The notes under the pieces were generated by a model. The model ran no database searches and had not been told where the DNA came from. It saw only the letters and a program-made list of their open reading frames with translations. Below, one piece after another: positions 19,230-31,444 of a stretch of DNA of 64,000 nucleotides. The position numbers and the translations under genes are program-made. Source of the stretch: Panonychus citri (Eukaryota; Arthropoda; Arachnida; Trombidiformes; Tetranychidae); contig NW_026515539.1 of the NCBI RefSeq assembly GCF_014898815.1, positions 62,001 through 126,000 on the forward strand, given 5' to 3'. How positions within the stretch are numbered: the stretch's first letter is position 1; every line of letters begins with the position of its first letter.

Positions 19230-22200
19230 CTTGGGTGATGAGTTCGTTTCTGTGATAGATTTTATGATTGTTTTATGGGCACTTGGAATTCTTTTGCACT
19301 CTCAATCAATTGATAGCAAATGTCCAGCATTTTCAAGCATCTACAGAAATTGAGAATTAATTATATAAATTTAAGACATAATTTATACTTTATTTTATTA
19401 TATATTAAATAGTCATTCAGTCATAGGGTCAAGCACTTATGCTGTTCAGACCTCTAGTCATGTTTTGCATTCATGTGGCTCCAATGTTTTGAGATATACA
19501 ATGAAATAGCCATAGTTTATAGCCCTAGTTGATAAAAATGCTCTTTGTTACAAACAAATTATTTAACAAGGAGGTTGGGTAGATTATGTTTGTATCGTAT
19601 TCCAAACAAAAACCCAACATGTATTAACTTCATTATAATGAAATATGATGATAATAATAATGATACACCTGAAATAAACATGGAGAAAGAAGTTTAAAAA
19701 TTCTTAGAATCTCATTTTTCTCAGTTTACTAATCATTTCATCGTCTGGTTGGTCTTAGTTTCTGGAAAAAAGGAAGCGGAAACTACTTCCTGTCAAATTT
19801 TTCCACTATGACAGAGATTTAACTTTCATTTAGTCTGTCTTTTGCTTCATCACTATCATCATCTGGATCTCGATTAAGTGATGATCAACTGATCTTCTTT
19901 ATTTTTCAATTTATCTCTATTACTTTATGACATAACATTGCCTTTGATAGGAAAAAATAAAAGATGCTGATGCTTTCCATTGCTAACAGTTTTGTATTTA
20001 TATTTATTATTATATCACTAGCATCCTCCTCCTCATACCCACTTTCTCACCATCACCATAATCATGAAACTTTTAAAACAAAATCAATGTATACCATTCA
20101 TTGTGTTCCGAGTGTAACATCAAATTGATACAAGTTGAAACAAAAAAGTTTAATTTGAAAACTTGATTGTTGTTTATTTTTGTTTTACTCTCTTTGTTTA
20201 CAATTCATTTTGTCATGATAATCAAATCAATTACAATTAACTTATCTATAGCAACGTAAGCTTAACTGGAAATAATCAATAATAATCAATAGTAATCTTA
20301 ATGCAAATGTAACCAAGTGTAATATAAAGTTTTCATTCAATTAATAGTTTATGTTTCATATAAAAAGTAATAATATTTATCTCAACTTAAGTTATCAATC
20401 TAGTCTTTAACTTAATTGAATCAAAAATTTTCACCAAGAGTGAGAGCTAAATTTGCTTATATAAACTGAACGGAGTAAACGGAAAAGGAAATGTCTTAAA
20501 TTAATATAATAACAATAGAAATGTACTATCAATGAGAATAGGAAAAGTTAATATTATGAATGAAAGAGGAAATCATTGATCATCATCATCATAATCAGCC
20601 TGTCGACTGTAAAACCACCGAGAGTGCTAATGATATCCTCATGTAAGAAGAAGTAGAAAATTTCAGAATCAAGAATTTCCCAAGTAAAAGGTAAAGTTTC
20701 ATTAACTTTTTTTTTCATATCACTCGAACCTCAGCCCTCAGAATTATTATCAACATTATAAGTTAACTGGCGAAATCATAATAAGCTCAAGAATGCAAAC
20801 AAAGGAGTTAAATAAGCTTCTCGAATTTGAGAACTAAGAATTGAAAAAAAGCAAAGAATAGAAACAAGTCATTACGAATACACCCTCAGATCTTAAGTTT
20901 AAATATTTTCGAACTTTTTTATCTTCCTTCTTTCTATCCTAAACTTTCAATTCATTTTTCTTCCTCATCGTCATCACCATCTCTCTTTCTCAAGTCTATT
21001 TGTAGCTTCTTCATTTCAGAACTTTTCGAATTTTTTCTTCTTCTTTCTCTCTATCCTTTTCCTAAGTTAAATCTAATGGATTTAAAAGTGAATATGAATA
21101 TAAATACATTCTCCTATAGGTAATTCAGAATCCGAGGCCTGGAAATTTGAGTAATTTTATACACATTTGGAAAAGAATAGAGAAAGAGAGAGAGAGAGAG
21201 AGTGATTCTTCCCTCCCTCTAATACAATACATTTAATATTACATGAATTCCGTATATTAGATGAATAATATTTTTCATGGTAACATTCATTTACTCTTGT
21301 ATATTTTGATTCTCTCTCTCCTCAAAATTTACATGGGATTCAATTGCTTCTGAATATATATGAATTCAAGTTGATTGCTTGAAGGTAAAAAAGATACTAC
21401 AAAAGCAAGTTTGACAAAAATAAAAAATCTATGGTAAAAACAATCACTTGTAACGGTAAATTTACATTGATATACAAAATTTTTCTTCAATTTAAATGAT
21501 GATAATATTAATAATAATATTAATATCAACCCATTGGTAAAAGTAAAACGTATTCATTGACTTTGTTTAGCTCAAATCTTGAAATTTTCATCAATTGATT
21601 TGAACCTTTTTCCCTTCAACCAATTTCAACCCACCAACACAACTAATATATTGATTGTTGAGAGTGAATTGAAAGTAAAATAAAACAAAATCAAACCAAA
21701 ATTAAGGTAAATTACATTTTCCAACGAAAAGCTAATTAGCTTAATTGCTGCAAACTTTTTTTAATAGTAATCAATGAATTAAACTCAGTATTGGTTTATT
21801 ATTATTAAAAATGTTCCCCAATGGAAGATAAATAAATGTATTATCTTGACGGTGGAAAATTAATATTCATTATACTCAAACGAATACAAGTTTTAATGTT
21901 GTTGACTGGAAGAAATTTTTTTCTCTCTATTCTTAAAAAGTTCTGAAAATTGTGAGTTCGAACAGGGAAACAAAAGAAAAGGAAAAAAAAAGTTCTATTC
22001 AACTTTTTCTCGAAAATCTTTCACTAATGATATCCATAAATACTGATACCTCGATTGGTTGGAAATTTGTATAATACATAAGATGCTGAATCCATGGAGC
22101 TTATATTATGTATAATATCATGAAGATGGAAACATTTACCTTGCATCTAATTTGCAATTATATGGCAACAACCCCCTGAGGTATAATTTTTACAAGCATC

Positions 22201-25200
22201 TTACCCACCCCACCTCTTGGCTCACTCAGCCACTTTTCCATTGCAATACTAACACTTTCCTTTTTATCTTCATCTTCAACTTGAACAGTTTCTCATATAT
22301 AACAATATCCAACTCCCACTTTCAAATTATCATCATTATTTTTACCATGTATTCATTTTCACAACTCCCACTTTCTATGAAATTATACTTTAAACATTGT
22401 TGATGGCGGATGCTGAGGGTGAGGTTCAAGTTAATACATTAAAGTTACACCTTTTCATTGATTATAAACAAAGAAAATTATATTTAATTGAAATTAATTG
22501 TTTACTCTTATTAAGCAAAAAAGTAACACAAAATATAAAAGATAATCAAATCCATGTAAATTCATCATCATCTCTTCATCCCCATGAAAATTTATGAGTA
22601 ATTGTTTCAAGGTGATTAATTGATTGATTGAATGAATAGATGAGTTTTTGTTTTTCCAAAATTTTTTTTGTTCTATTCCTTTTTTCTTGAAGACAAGAGT
22701 TTCTCATGGTTCCATGTGATGATGATGATGATGAAAGATGATCAAGTGATGAACTGAGTGTGTAACCTCAAAAAAAAAGATGAAGATGCTTGAGTATTTT
22801 GAGCCACATCATTAACCCAACTGTCTATTCATATATTTGATGTTTCATTGATTCTCACAATGATTTCCACTCATGATTAACTATATTATTATGATTACAT
22901 CATATTATCATCAACAGTATTATTGGTTTACCTCTTTTGGTGATTCTTTCAGTTGGATTCATATATGAATATATCCTCAACTCTTCAGGTAAATGATATG
23001 TATTCATGGTGTGTGGATATAAGATACTGAAAACAGTTGCAATATAATAAAATGATATCAATGTAATAATAATAATATTGTGAAGGAGGTTCAATAGTTG
23101 GGGTTGAGGAGGTTGAGGATATTCATTTATATTCAGAAATTGGTATCATGATGAGGATGAAAAGCTCATGAACTGAAGGGTCACAACTTAATATGCTTTT
23201 TTCTTTGTTACTTCCAAGTGTGATATTACTTTTTTTCCCTTCGAATTCATCATTTCCGTTTCCGTTTTTAAGGTTTCGATATAAATACTTCATATTCATT
23301 GTTTTTTTTCAACATAATATTATCAAGTTGACCAAATACTAATACATTAACCCCAATGGACTGAAAAAAAATCACCGGATAAAACTTGAAAAAGATTCAG
23401 TTTCATCTTTGGTTATGTTAATAAATCTTTGGGTGTGGTTATGTTGATGTTACTGATGAGTGGATATTGTAAGTCTATGGTGTGAGCACTGGTCAACTGT
23501 CCAGTGAAAGGTTTCCCAAGATTAGATTTCCAATGATTAATAATGTAAATTAGTGTTATCATTGATAAAATTTAAACTTATTAATGAGATGATGATTAAT
23601 GATTAAACTTTGAGTTGTAAACGATTATGATTGAATGATAAGTGGTCAGTTTGGTGATGATGACCATTTCCAAATGCACCTTACATTCACACACCCACAA
23701 GTTCAACACCTATTTTGGTGTTCATCTAATGAATTTATCATTGATAATTTAAAATCTCTGTTATTTATAATCACAATTAGAGTTAATTTGATTGCATCAT
23801 CTAATCAGTTACACACCTTTACTTTTTATTTGATTGTAATAGTTGTGTTTCAGTTTATGAAAGTAAACAATTTATTCAACAATTCCCAGGGTGAATTGAC
23901 TATTACTGGACACAAACCTAATACAGAATGTCCAGTTGAACAAAATCAATTGAATAACACTGAAAATCTATTGGTCAAGTGTTGATTGCTGGTTAATTGT
24001 CACTTTTGATTTCTTTCAATTGAATAATAATCAATTGTTTTTATTCAATTTGCATGTTTATTGTTTATCCACGTTTACTAATTGATGGTCATTTGCTTAA
24101 TGATGACCAATTTACACAATACAATCATACAAATGACTAAATCACTACTATTTGCACAATCAATGTTCAGAAAGACAATCACAAATGTGTTAAATTGTAA
24201 TCACAAGTAACAAGCAATCAAGTTAATTGTTATCTACATTATATATTATAACATCAATGGATTTAATTATTCATTCAAGATTCAACACAAGCAATCAAGT
24301 AATTGATTTGATCATAACAATTGAATAAATAATTTAGTTAATCAAAAAAAGAGAGGTGGAGACAAAAACTGATCACAATTGAATTAAACAATCAACTAAG
24401 ATCAACACATTGTATTACAAACTATTGAAACATATGATTGAATCAGACTGAAATTAAACTGACCAATTGACCATCATAAAGTTATTGAAACTTAAACTTT
24501 AGTTTCTCATTTCCTTTTCCTATTTTCACTGAAACCCATCATTTAACTAATATAACATTTTCTTATCAAAAGTTTGATTTGATAAAAAGACAACAATTGA
24601 AAGAAATGACCAATGGTCATTACCATTGTTAAAACAGGACAATATAAACAATACAAGTTTGCTGTCCATGAACAATAAATATCTTGAGATAACATGTAAC
24701 TTTATCATCATCACAATCATGGTCAGATAATATCACATATACACAAACACATGGACTGACCAGTAGTTATTAATAACAATACTAAACTTTTCCATCCCAA
24801 TATTCAGCATTTGACCAAGAGGTAATATTTGTAATCTATTGACCATGAAAAGTGACAAACAGAGAGACAAAAAATATCATGTACTATGAAGGATAAGTGA
24901 ATGGAAACCATTGACCTTTGTGGCTACTAAATTATCATCATCATTGTTAGTAATCAAAGATTACATGATTTATGATGATATCATCATGAACCTCGCCCCA
25001 TCCTTTGTTTTCTTAGTCTTCGTTATCCTCATCCTCCTTTTATCACGCTCATCTAATTCAATGGAACATAACATTTTACCACCAAAGCTGAGATGAAATT
25101 CATCCTCATCATCTTTTACCAAGAAAAGGGTTCAAATTGATATAATACTTGTTGTACCATGATGATGGTGATGATGATAACATGCAAAATGCGTGCTCCT

Positions 25201-26020
25201 TTTATTCATAATGAAAGATAATCATCGCCATCAATATCATCACCATTTTCCTTGGGAAGTGTCAACAATTAATCATCATAACCATTAAGAAGGAAACAAA
25301 AAGCTGGAGAAAACATTTGATTCTATTATATCTTCTACCTCCTCCCATTCAAAACCCACTGAGTGGGTTAATGAGTTTACACAATTTCTCACTGTGATTT
25401 AATTAGAAATGTCATTAGCTTTATTATCATACTAAATTGATTCAATAGAAATGAATATTAATTGACTGAACATATTAAACTACAAGCGCTTCAGTTTTTC
25501 ATGACGGAAAAAAATATTTAAAGAGAGAGAGAGAGAGAAAAGTTTTCCCAAAAAGACAATGATAAGGTATTGATGTATAATCGGAAGATAGGATGATGAA
25601 AAAGAAAGTTTCGAATCCATTTGATTTTCTCTTCTTGTTGTTATTTGTCGCATCGGCGGAATTTTTTGTTCCCAATCGTGATCATCAGAAATTGGAAGAT
25701 GAATGAGGGCGGAATGATGATGATAATGATGATGCTTGTTAGTTAATATATTGAACTTATTGATGGAAGAAAAAAAAACAACAACAATCATTGAGAAAAA
25801 GCTAAATATAGTCTTGGGAATATGCAGAGAGTAAAATGAGGGTGGGATGAAGATGAAGATGAAGATGAGAGTGGAAGATGTTGTTTCGTACATATGAAGA
25901 TGTGATATGTGGAAGATCAAGAATAAGAGATGAGCGAAGATGGAGAAAGTAGTTTATTTTTACTTGTGACAACTTGTTGTTACAAAGAGCAAGAAGCAAA
26001 TCAAGAGGAAGATGTAGGAG

Positions 26021-26066
<46 letters not shown>

Positions 26067-26071
26067 AGATG
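19230..26071. other. Gene-poor stretch
   Basis: No convincing gene. Open frames such as those at 22152-22403, 23635-23985 and 25480-25920 are short and Ser/Leu/Ile/His-rich, and their reading crosses ATC/GAT repeats. Contents: GA tracts near 21184-21202, 25521-25538 and 26024-26063, AAAAAGTTC motifs, and abundant TCATCATC runs. Any regulatory role cannot be judged from one sequence. Confidence 0.6.
26024..26063. repeat. (GA)n microsatellite
   Basis: About 20 uninterrupted GA units, ending nine bases left of the target duplication of the 987-bp element. Confidence 0.95.
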
Positions 26072-26077
26072 ATGCTA
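26072..26077. repeat. 6-bp target duplication ATGCTA (left)
   Basis: ATGCTA lies directly before AGTAGTTAAG. The same six bases follow the right terminus at 27065-27070. Confidence 0.85.
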
Positions 26078-26174
26078 AGTAGTTAAGTAAAGGCCTCTTC
26101 CAGCACATACTCACACTCCAGCACAAAACTCACACTCCAGCACATGAAACTCTGGAACACATTCACACTCCAGA
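26078..26174. repeat. Terminal inverted repeat, left, with iterons
   Basis: 97 bp pairing with 26968-27064. Inside it, CAGCACATACTCACACTC, CAGCACAAAACTCACACTC and a longer CAGCACATGAAAC...TCACACTC follow one another as direct repeats. Confidence 0.9.
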
Positions 26175-26394
26175 ACGGTTTCATGATGAAATTTTTTGCT
26201 GAATTTTTTTTCTGGGAAATTTTTGCGCGCGAAATTTAAATTTTTTAAAAAGTTACATTTAACGAAATTAATTGATTTTAATGAATATGAAAATGGAAAA
26301 CAATGTATTTAAAGCCCTCGAGGGTTTTCTTTGTACTTTTGGGTGTTGACAGAAAATTCTTTCTTCATCTTTTCCATTACCCAAGTGAGGAAAC

Positions 26395-26730
26395 TTATCT
26401 CCTCTTTTCCTTCATCCCTTCCTTAATTTTCAGCATGGCTCTTAATTGTTCATTCTCTCTATGAAGAGCCTCATTTTTCTGCGCTTCTTCGTTGAACAAT
26501 TTGTCCATTTGGTTGACCTGCTCTAACAATTGGTCCATTGAATTGTTGAGTGACCTGGTCCTTATCCGAACACATTCTCGTGTTAAATGTAATAATTGGC
26601 TATTAATCATAACCCTGCCTACATCCTGCTGTTCAGGGGTCCAAGTGGAAAATCGTTCCATGATAGTAGTTAATCGTCTAAACTTTACAGCCATGGGACC
26701 AGGAGCATTGAGCTCATAATATCTGGTCAT
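26395..26730 (-). CDS. 111-aa coiled-coil protein of the small element, unknown
   Basis: The start is the ATG at 26730 (MTRYYELNAPGP). Upstream codons in this frame are not ATG. The N-terminal half has a basic, helical region, and the section from about residue 66 to the end (SMDQLLEQVNQMDKLFNEEA..., ending MKEKRR) is a heptad-rich coiled coil with a basic tail. It overlaps the last 17 bases of the preceding membrane-protein ORF, as in compact viral genomes where both would be read from one mRNA by leaky scanning. No family is recognised. A capsid-like, DNA-binding or regulatory role cannot be told apart from the sequence. Confidence 0.65.
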   Translation of the reverse strand: MTRYYELNAPGPMAVKFRRLTTIMERFSTWTPEQQDVGRVMINSQLLHLTRECVRIRTRSLNNSMDQLLEQVNQMDKLFNEEAQKNEALHRENEQLRAMLKIKEGMKEKRR

Positions 26731-26827
26731 ATTTAATATTATCAAAAAATATTGCACGGAATATTAGTAGTAAAATGACTGTTATAATTATGAAAATGAT
26801 AATTCGTAAAATCATGGTATGTTTCAT
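26714..26827 (-). CDS. Tiny single-pass membrane protein of element 1 (37 aa)
   Basis: The ATG at 26827 opens 37 codons. A short polar start (MKHTM, with a second Met at position 5) is followed by about 20 hydrophobic residues (ILRIIIFIIITVILLLIFRA) and a short charged tail ending at TGA 26714-26716. It starts about 34 nt downstream of the TATA box at 26861-26870. A hydrophobic core ending in an IFR motif also occurs in a 34-aa ORF of the second small element (48017-48121), where the neighbouring sequence is unrelated. That supports it being a real gene. Function unknown. Confidence 0.6.
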   Translation of the reverse strand: MKHTMILRIIIFIIITVILLLIFRAIFFDNIKYDQIL

Positions 26828-26835
26828 CGTATCGA

Positions 26836-26870
26836 ATGAGCTGACTACCGTCAGCTCATCCTCTTTTATA
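26836..26870 (-). promoter_or_regulatory. TATA box and perfect palindrome at the transcription start
   Basis: On the minus strand TATAAAAGAG (26861-26870) is followed by a 10-bp perfect inverted repeat, ATGAGCTGAC-GGTA-GTCAGCTCAT on that strand (26836-26859). This spans the expected start site, 25-30 nt below TATA. It could be an operator or an mRNA leader hairpin. Confidence 0.6.
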
Positions 26871-26967
26871 CACATTTTATGAAATTTAAATTTCCCGCCG
26901 AAAAGTTGATCTGAAATATGGTCACTGAATGTTGGTATTGTTCTCTGAATTGGTTAGAAAACTTTGA

Positions 26968-27064
26968 TCTGGAGTGTGAATCTGTTCCAGAGTTTCATGT
27001 GCTGGAGTGTGAGTTTTGTGCTGGAGTGTAAGTATGTGCTGGAAGAGGCCTTTACTTAACTACT
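26968..27064. repeat. Terminal inverted repeat, right
   Basis: Inverted copy of 26078-26174 with two substitutions, ending in CTTAACTACT. Confidence 0.9.
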
Positions 27065-27070
27065 ATGCTA
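27065..27070. repeat. 6-bp target duplication ATGCTA (right)
   Basis: It matches 26072-26077. Confidence 0.85.
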
Positions 27071-30000
27071 CTGGGATGAGGAATGATGAGGAAGATAAAT
27101 TTTCTCTTTCTTTTTTCTTTCACTTTTTCATCTCTTTCATTTTTAAATGTAGTTAAGTAAACTTTTCAATCTCCTTGGTGATGCAAATGCTTTTGTTGTT
27201 AGAGTATTTGTAAGATGCTTTTCAATCCTCATCTTCATCTACCATCCTCCTCTTTTCACCAACTCTCTCATCCTCCTTATCATCTCTTAATTTAACATTT
27301 CTTCATAAGCTTATCCAATGTTAATAATATAATTATCATCAGTCTAATAATAATGTTGGTCTGATGTTATATATTTTTATTAAACAAGTTCATCATCATC
27401 ATTAACAGCTATTAATGGCTCATCCCAGTCTCTCTCTCTCTCTCCATCCTACTCTCACCTACATCCTTTCTCTTTATAATATTATATTAATGTCATCATC
27501 ATCTAAGAATTTTCATCTCACCCTTTCCGTTAATTTTACCACCAAATTTAAAGCTCGTCTTCCTCTTCATCAGTTGCATCACCATTTCATCTTCCTTTAC
27601 AATATCTTTTCTTTACCCCTGTATAATTATGATTATCGAACAAAATGAATTAAGAAGAAGAGAATAAAAAATTTCCTCCTAAATAGTTTTAATATCATAT
27701 CAAGATTTATATACAATAGAATCTCCCAAAAGCCTTTATACATTAGAAAAATTTTCTCCATGAAAATTGTTCCTAATTCAGTAGTGTAAATACAAATGAA
27801 CACAGTTTGGTGTAAAATCTTCATCATTTGCATCATCATCATCTCTCTCTCTTTCTCATCTTCGCCATTTTCCCTCATCCTTTCAAACTAAATTTTCTTA
27901 AATTAAGTTTCTCTTTTTAATCTCACCTTCACTTACACCAAACATCACCCACCCGGTAGGTTATATTCATATCGATTAAATCATGTTATCTTAACACCTA
28001 TGAACCTTAATAAGATTTCCAATAATGATTAGCTTAAAATAGTATGAGAGCAACAATCCATTTAATTTCCGTTTCCTTTTCTCTCTAAATACATTGATAA
28101 CATAAGAAAACAACAAAGTCTTTAACTACTATTGACTTATTTTCATCATTATCACATTTAGTTTACCATGTGATATGAATATTTAACAGGTCGGAAGTGG
28201 AAGATGGAGAGTGGCTGAGATAGGAAGATGATAAAAAGTTCCAAGTATAATGAGAATAAAATGGCAAACAAGTTTCCATCTATTCATCTTCTTTGCTCAT
28301 GTTATCATTTTTTTTCTCTTCTTTCTCATCAAAAGAAAAAAAAGAAAAGTTCCAAGCAGATTAATTCATTTCTCTAACCAATTACACAGATCATGTAATT
28401 ATATTGAATCAGATTCTGAATGGAATAGATGAATAAAAAGAGAGAAGAGTAAAAAACTAAAGTTGTAAAAGTTTCGAAACAAAATCAAAAAGTTCTCTCA
28501 GTGAAATCGAGTAAAAATTATCGAAATCAAATTGATTCTTTTCTTGATTAATGTTAGAAAAAAAAAGAAAAAGAAAAAGTTAATTCATTAATCTAATGAA
28601 TCTTTTTGCTATGATTTGAAACATTAAGTTTATCTCTAATTAGAGTATATCGAATATGATTAACTTTATGATCATTGAATCAAGAAATTGTAGAAAATAT
28701 TAATACATTAGATTACGATTTCCATTATCGCAATCAGATGATTGATAAAATATTCATTTTGACACATTGATACACCATCAGAATTTCATCCTGGAAATAA
28801 TATTCACATGGGTATTCATCATAATCATACCACTACCCTGTTATCATTTACTAATAAATATAACATTTATTTTACTTAAACTTTCAATGAACATCAAATG
28901 TTAATACATCATTTAACCAAAAACAGATAATGATAATACCCACCGACTAATAATATATTATCATGAAATTGATACAATACTACTAAAAGGGACAGGGTGG
29001 ATATTATTTTTCATCATGTCTAATGATTATATTGTTTGTTGATACTATTGTTTCAATCCGATCCTTTCTGATAACATGATTCATTTATTTACTTTTCATG
29101 GAACTGAAATTTTCCTCCCCTGGTTCATGATACATAATGATGATAATATTAATAATCATAATGATATTATCCTCAGCATTGAACAAACAACAACAACAAC
29201 AACAGTAAGATTATCACTCCATTAATAGGATAAGCTTTTTGTCACCTACCCCACCCCACCATTGATGATAATAGCTTTGGGTGATATTTAATAGCTATTA
29301 ATACACATTGATAACAACTCCATGGACTCAGAATCCATTGTATTAACCTAACCTACCTGAAGTAATATAAATGCTTATCATGAGCATTTTGTACAATCAT
29401 GAGGAGACAATTTTTCATCTATCAAAACTAGTGGTCAGTTTAATGTCCACTTAGTTGATGTGCTTGGTTTTGGTTGGAAATCAATGATTCATTTCAAAGA
29501 AAAAGTTTTTTTTATATTTTCTTTTTCTACTATTTTTGTTTGTATATTATTCGGAATTTAAATATCCAGGTAAATTGTTATTCTAACCTTTATTTTACTT
29601 ATAACCTTTGGTCTTTCACTAAGAATTAAAGTTCATTATGAGTAAATAGTTATTCATTGAATGAGATCATGCTAATCTACCATGAAATAAATAGATAACA
29701 ATAATAACATTATTGTTCATGATATGGATCTAACCTTGTCTTCCTTTTATATTATCATTATTCAAATTTCATGATGATGATGATGAGAAGCCACATGTTA
29801 GCATTCACAGAAAAAAAAGTCTATCATGATGATAATGTATCTTCAAGAAGTAAGAGAGTGGATAGAGTTGAGGAGGAAAAAAATGATTATTCAATATTTT
29901 TGTTTTCTTGTTATTATTTTGTCTCTTCATGATAATAGTTTAAATTTCATGATAGATATGAATAAAACGAGTGGGAGAGAAAGAGAAACAAATTCAATCT

Positions 30001-31407
30001 CTGTTAGTGATTTGTCATATTATTTACGATGAAAGGTATAGTCTGAATTCACCATGAAATAATCATGATAATGAAAATGTTACTTTTGATGATAATCATA
30101 TGATGATAACATGATATTTAAAACTAATTCATTTTCTGAAAACTGAATTAAATCTCATCTCGAATTTTTTTTCCTCCTCATTTTTTTCAGGTAGAAAAAT
30201 GTTCAACATTCTCATCTCTCCCTCTCTCATGAATCCTGAAATGTTTTCATATAAACATAAATTCAATTTATCTCAAAACCCGATGTTTCTTATCATCCTC
30301 ATCTTCATTTATAAAAAGTTCATTTGATATCAATCTTTTCCCATCATCATGTTAATCATAAAGTTACCTGTGAACATCAACCTGTCTTTACTTTGGAGCA
30401 GCAAAAGTTGATGATGAATTTTCAACTTCATAATTTTTTTCCATCATCTTTCAGTTGAAATACCTCATAGATTATCAAGAATCTTTGTAAGAGAGTAATT
30501 TAGAAACCGAGGGGAGAGAGAAAAGTTGTTGAAAATCTTCTGAACAAACTCAACTGAAAATCGAACACAACTTTCAAAAGTTATTTCTCTCACTACCTTG
30601 TATTCACCTTGATTGTTACCATATCATTTTATTGTTCAACTTCATCATATTCCTCATGATATATACACTGAAATCCATTTCTATCATCATCTTTTACTGC
30701 CTCGATTCATTATGAAAACATTTATCTATTTCAATTTTCTCTGTGAAAATTCAATCCCATCCACTTGTTTCTCCATCTTCATCCAACCTACAGCATCTTT
30801 ATCATTAAGAAGGAGGAGAGAGAGAGAGACAAAGATTCTGATTCAGAGAAAAAACCATCAGAACAAAGATGATGAGGATGAAGAAAAAACAACATCAGAC
30901 TAAAAGATAATCAAGAAACTTCATCATTTTATCCTTTTCTTTCGTAAGAATAGAAAACAGATTATCATCATCTTACTCATCCATTGAATGGATCATCATT
31001 AGTCTCCTATTGTATGTCACTATTGAACATCTTTCATACTCCTCCTCTTCCTCATCCTCATCCACCTTTCCAACTACCACCCTGTTGACCCCCATGTTAA
31101 CCAGAAATAAATTATGATAAAACATTATTATCAATATTAGATGTCACCCTGAAAACAATATCCGAAATCTGAACAAATATCAATATAAATTATTATTATT
31201 GACTATAAATTTTCAGATCAAGATAATGAAATGAAGTAAAAAAAAGTTCTGATAAATTCATGACACAAGTTCATAAATAATAATGTTCAGTGGTATTCTT
31301 GGTGTCTGATTAACTTTAATGAATAAAAGTTATTTCTTTTTTCATGGAGCAACTTCAAGTTTATCTTCTTCCTCCATATCTCCTTCCCTGTTTCTTTCAT
31401 ATTGTAA

Positions 31408-31444
<37 letters not shown>

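Larger units (their letters stand above)
26078..27064 (-). mobile_element. Miniature Polinton-like element 1 (987 bp)
   Basis: The ends are 97-bp inverted repeats (26078-26174 and 26968-27064) with two mismatches. They begin AGTAGTTAAG, end CTTAACTACT, and are flanked by ATGCTA on both sides. Each TIR carries three iterated blocks of the form CAGCACA...CACACTC. AG...CT ends with a 6-bp duplication are the known signature of Polinton/Maverick integrase. This element is far too small to encode a polymerase or integrase, so it would depend on enzymes supplied in trans. It carries two overlapping minus-strand ORFs behind a TATA box. The Polinton relation is inferred from the ends only. Confidence 0.75.

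Noticed and set aside
23635..23985. A 116-codon plus-strand ORF as a host gene
   Set aside because: It has no recognisable motif, its composition follows the AT-rich background, and there is no promoter or splice context.
25480..26063. CRISPR array or satellite in the GA/GAT-rich section
   Set aside because: Only simple (GA)n and (GAT)n runs are present, with no spaced repeats. The DNA is eukaryotic.
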